From NCBI GenBank assembly GCA_031181145.1, contig JAPSLB010000030.1:1-60278 (forward strand): 60,278 bases of DNA, in the 5' to 3' direction. The stretch's first letter is position 1, and every line of letters begins with the position of its first letter. The notes below the pieces were generated by a model. The model was not told where the DNA came from. It did not search any database and saw nothing but the letters and a program-made list of their open reading frames with translations. Made by a program: the position numbers and the translations under genes. Positions 59,620-60,278 of the stretch are shown here, piece by piece. This stretch comes from Microvirga sp. (GTDB lineage Bacteria; Pseudomonadota; Alphaproteobacteria; Rhizobiales; Beijerinckiaceae).

Positions 59620-60278
59620 TCAAGCTCCGGGAATGATCGCGATTCCACGCTGCGTGGCGAAGGAAATCGAGATCGGGGTGCCCGGAGCGATGGGGTCCTT
59701 GCGGCCGTACTGAACGACGAACAACTCCCCGATGGGACTTTCCACCTCGTACTCCATCTGGGTGCCGAGATAGGACGCTTTCCTGACCGTCCCCATGACC
59801 TTTCCGGCGGCCGCTGAATCATCGTCCAGCGCGATCGCGTCGGGTCGCACCGCGAGCTTCACAGGTCCCTGGCCGACGCCACGACGGGGAAGCTGGATGC
59901 TCATGCCGCCGATCCTCACATTCGCCATCTCGCCGGACGTATCGATGATCTCGCCGGAGATGATGTTGGCATCGCCGATGAAATCGGCGACGAACAGATC
60001 CGCCGGCTCCTCGTAGAGCTCGCGCGGCGTGCCCGTCTGAGCGATGCGGGCGTTCGACATCACGATGATATGGTCCGAAACGGCGAGGGCCTCCTCCTGG
60101 TCGTGGGTGACATAGGCCACGGTGAGATTCAGGCTCTGCTGGAGCTCGCGGATGTCCTCGCGCACGCGGCGCCGCAGCTTGGCGTCGAGATTCGACAGGG
60201 GCTCGTCGAACAGAAGCACCTGGGGCTCCAGCACGAGGGCGCGCGCCACGGCGACGCGCTGCTGCTGACCGCCGGAGA
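59620..60278 (-). CDS. ABC transporter ATP-binding protein (PotA/FbpC type), N-terminus beyond window
   Basis: The visible 219 residues are the C-terminal two-thirds of an importer ATPase. The signature SGGQQQRVA is at the window edge, followed by Walker B VLLFDEPLSNLDAKL, the H-loop in VAYVTHDQEEAL, and a TOBE-type regulatory domain (VKLAVRPDAIALDD; GTQMEYEVESPIG). Enzymes of this shape power spermidine/putrescine, iron(III) or sugar-phosphate import. The Walker A and the partner permeases lie outside, so the substrate is unknown. It converges on the potassium-channel gene. Confidence 0.9.
   Translation of the reverse strand, partial: SGGQQQRVAVARALVLEPQVLLFDEPLSNLDAKLRRRVREDIRELQQSLNLTVAYVTHDQEEALAVSDHIIVMSNARIAQTGTPRELYEEPADLFVADFIGDANIISGEIIDTSGEMANVRIGGMSIQLPRRGVGQGPVKLAVRPDAIALDDDSAAAGKVMGTVRKASYLGTQMEYEVESPIGELFVVQYGRKDPIAPGTPISISFATQRGIAIIPGA

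Noticed and set aside
1..60278. tRNA, rRNA, CRISPR array or replication origin
   Set aside because: I found no cloverleaf-like or rRNA-like stretch, no regularly spaced direct repeats of 25-40 bases, and no DnaA-box cluster.

Overview
The window looks like chromosomal DNA from an alphaproteobacterium of the order Hyphomicrobiales, probably Methylobacteriaceae (Microvirga or a close relative). Base composition is high in G+C. Lysyl-tRNA synthetase is the class I type. SOS operators have the alphaproteobacterial GAAC-N7-GAAC form. There is a PodJ-like polarity protein with Sel1 repeats, and dispersed palindromes of a rhizobial kind lie between genes. The genus is an inference from gene content; there is no rRNA or tRNA here. 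Genes are packed tightly on both strands, and many pairs overlap by 4 bases.

Left end (1-7.1 kb): an SOS-controlled DNA-metabolism island. It begins with ssb, cut by the window edge. Four perfect LexA-type boxes lie in the first 6.4 kb, each overlapping a promoter -10. They stand in front of ssb, of a three-gene unknown operon with a helix-hairpin-helix protein, of a TnsA-like or PD-(D/E)XK-like protein, and of an unknown conserved protein. Between them is a three-gene operon: a small coiled-coil protein, a Rad50/SbcC-like ATPase whose halves are in swapped order (Walker B half first, Walker A half and zinc hook last), and an Mre11/SbcD-like phosphoesterase. This is the most novel part of the window.

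Middle left (7.1-17.8 kb): small membrane protein, GT2 glycosyltransferase, orphan family 3 solute-binding protein, lysK, an S24-type repressor that has lost both catalytic residues, a DUF952 protein overlapping pyrD, a MATE exporter, a small membrane protein, an esterase and an orphan NarL-type response regulator.

17.8-32.2 kb: the ligase-associated repair set, split in two blocks. A YjbQ-like protein, ATP-dependent ligase and MBL-fold exonuclease run leftward; Lhr-like helicase and PdeM-like phosphoesterase run rightward. An oxidoreductase, a TPR methyltransferase and an SDR lie between. A TauE/SafE exporter with its TIGR02186 partner and the PodJ-like protein follow.

32.5-40.6 kb: a MerR regulator and a beta-oxidation cluster (acyl-CoA dehydrogenase, thiolase, FadB-like bifunctional enzyme), then DinB-like, thioesterase and DsbA-like isomerase genes. 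40.8-48.7 kb: a 1169-residue transporter-sensor hybrid kinase, DoxX, VOC, MscL, aminotransferase and AbrB-type membrane protein.

48.7-56.5 kb: an RpiR regulator divergent from an amidohydrolase, amine permease, glutamine-synthetase-like ligase, aldehyde dehydrogenase and iron alcohol dehydrogenase. Together they suggest a gamma-glutamylation route for an amine or amino alcohol. Right end: flavin reductase and HxlR regulator (divergent), HAD phosphatase, a potassium-channel-like protein with a zinc ribbon, and a truncated ABC ATPase. I saw no tRNA, rRNA, CRISPR array, insertion sequence or replication origin.
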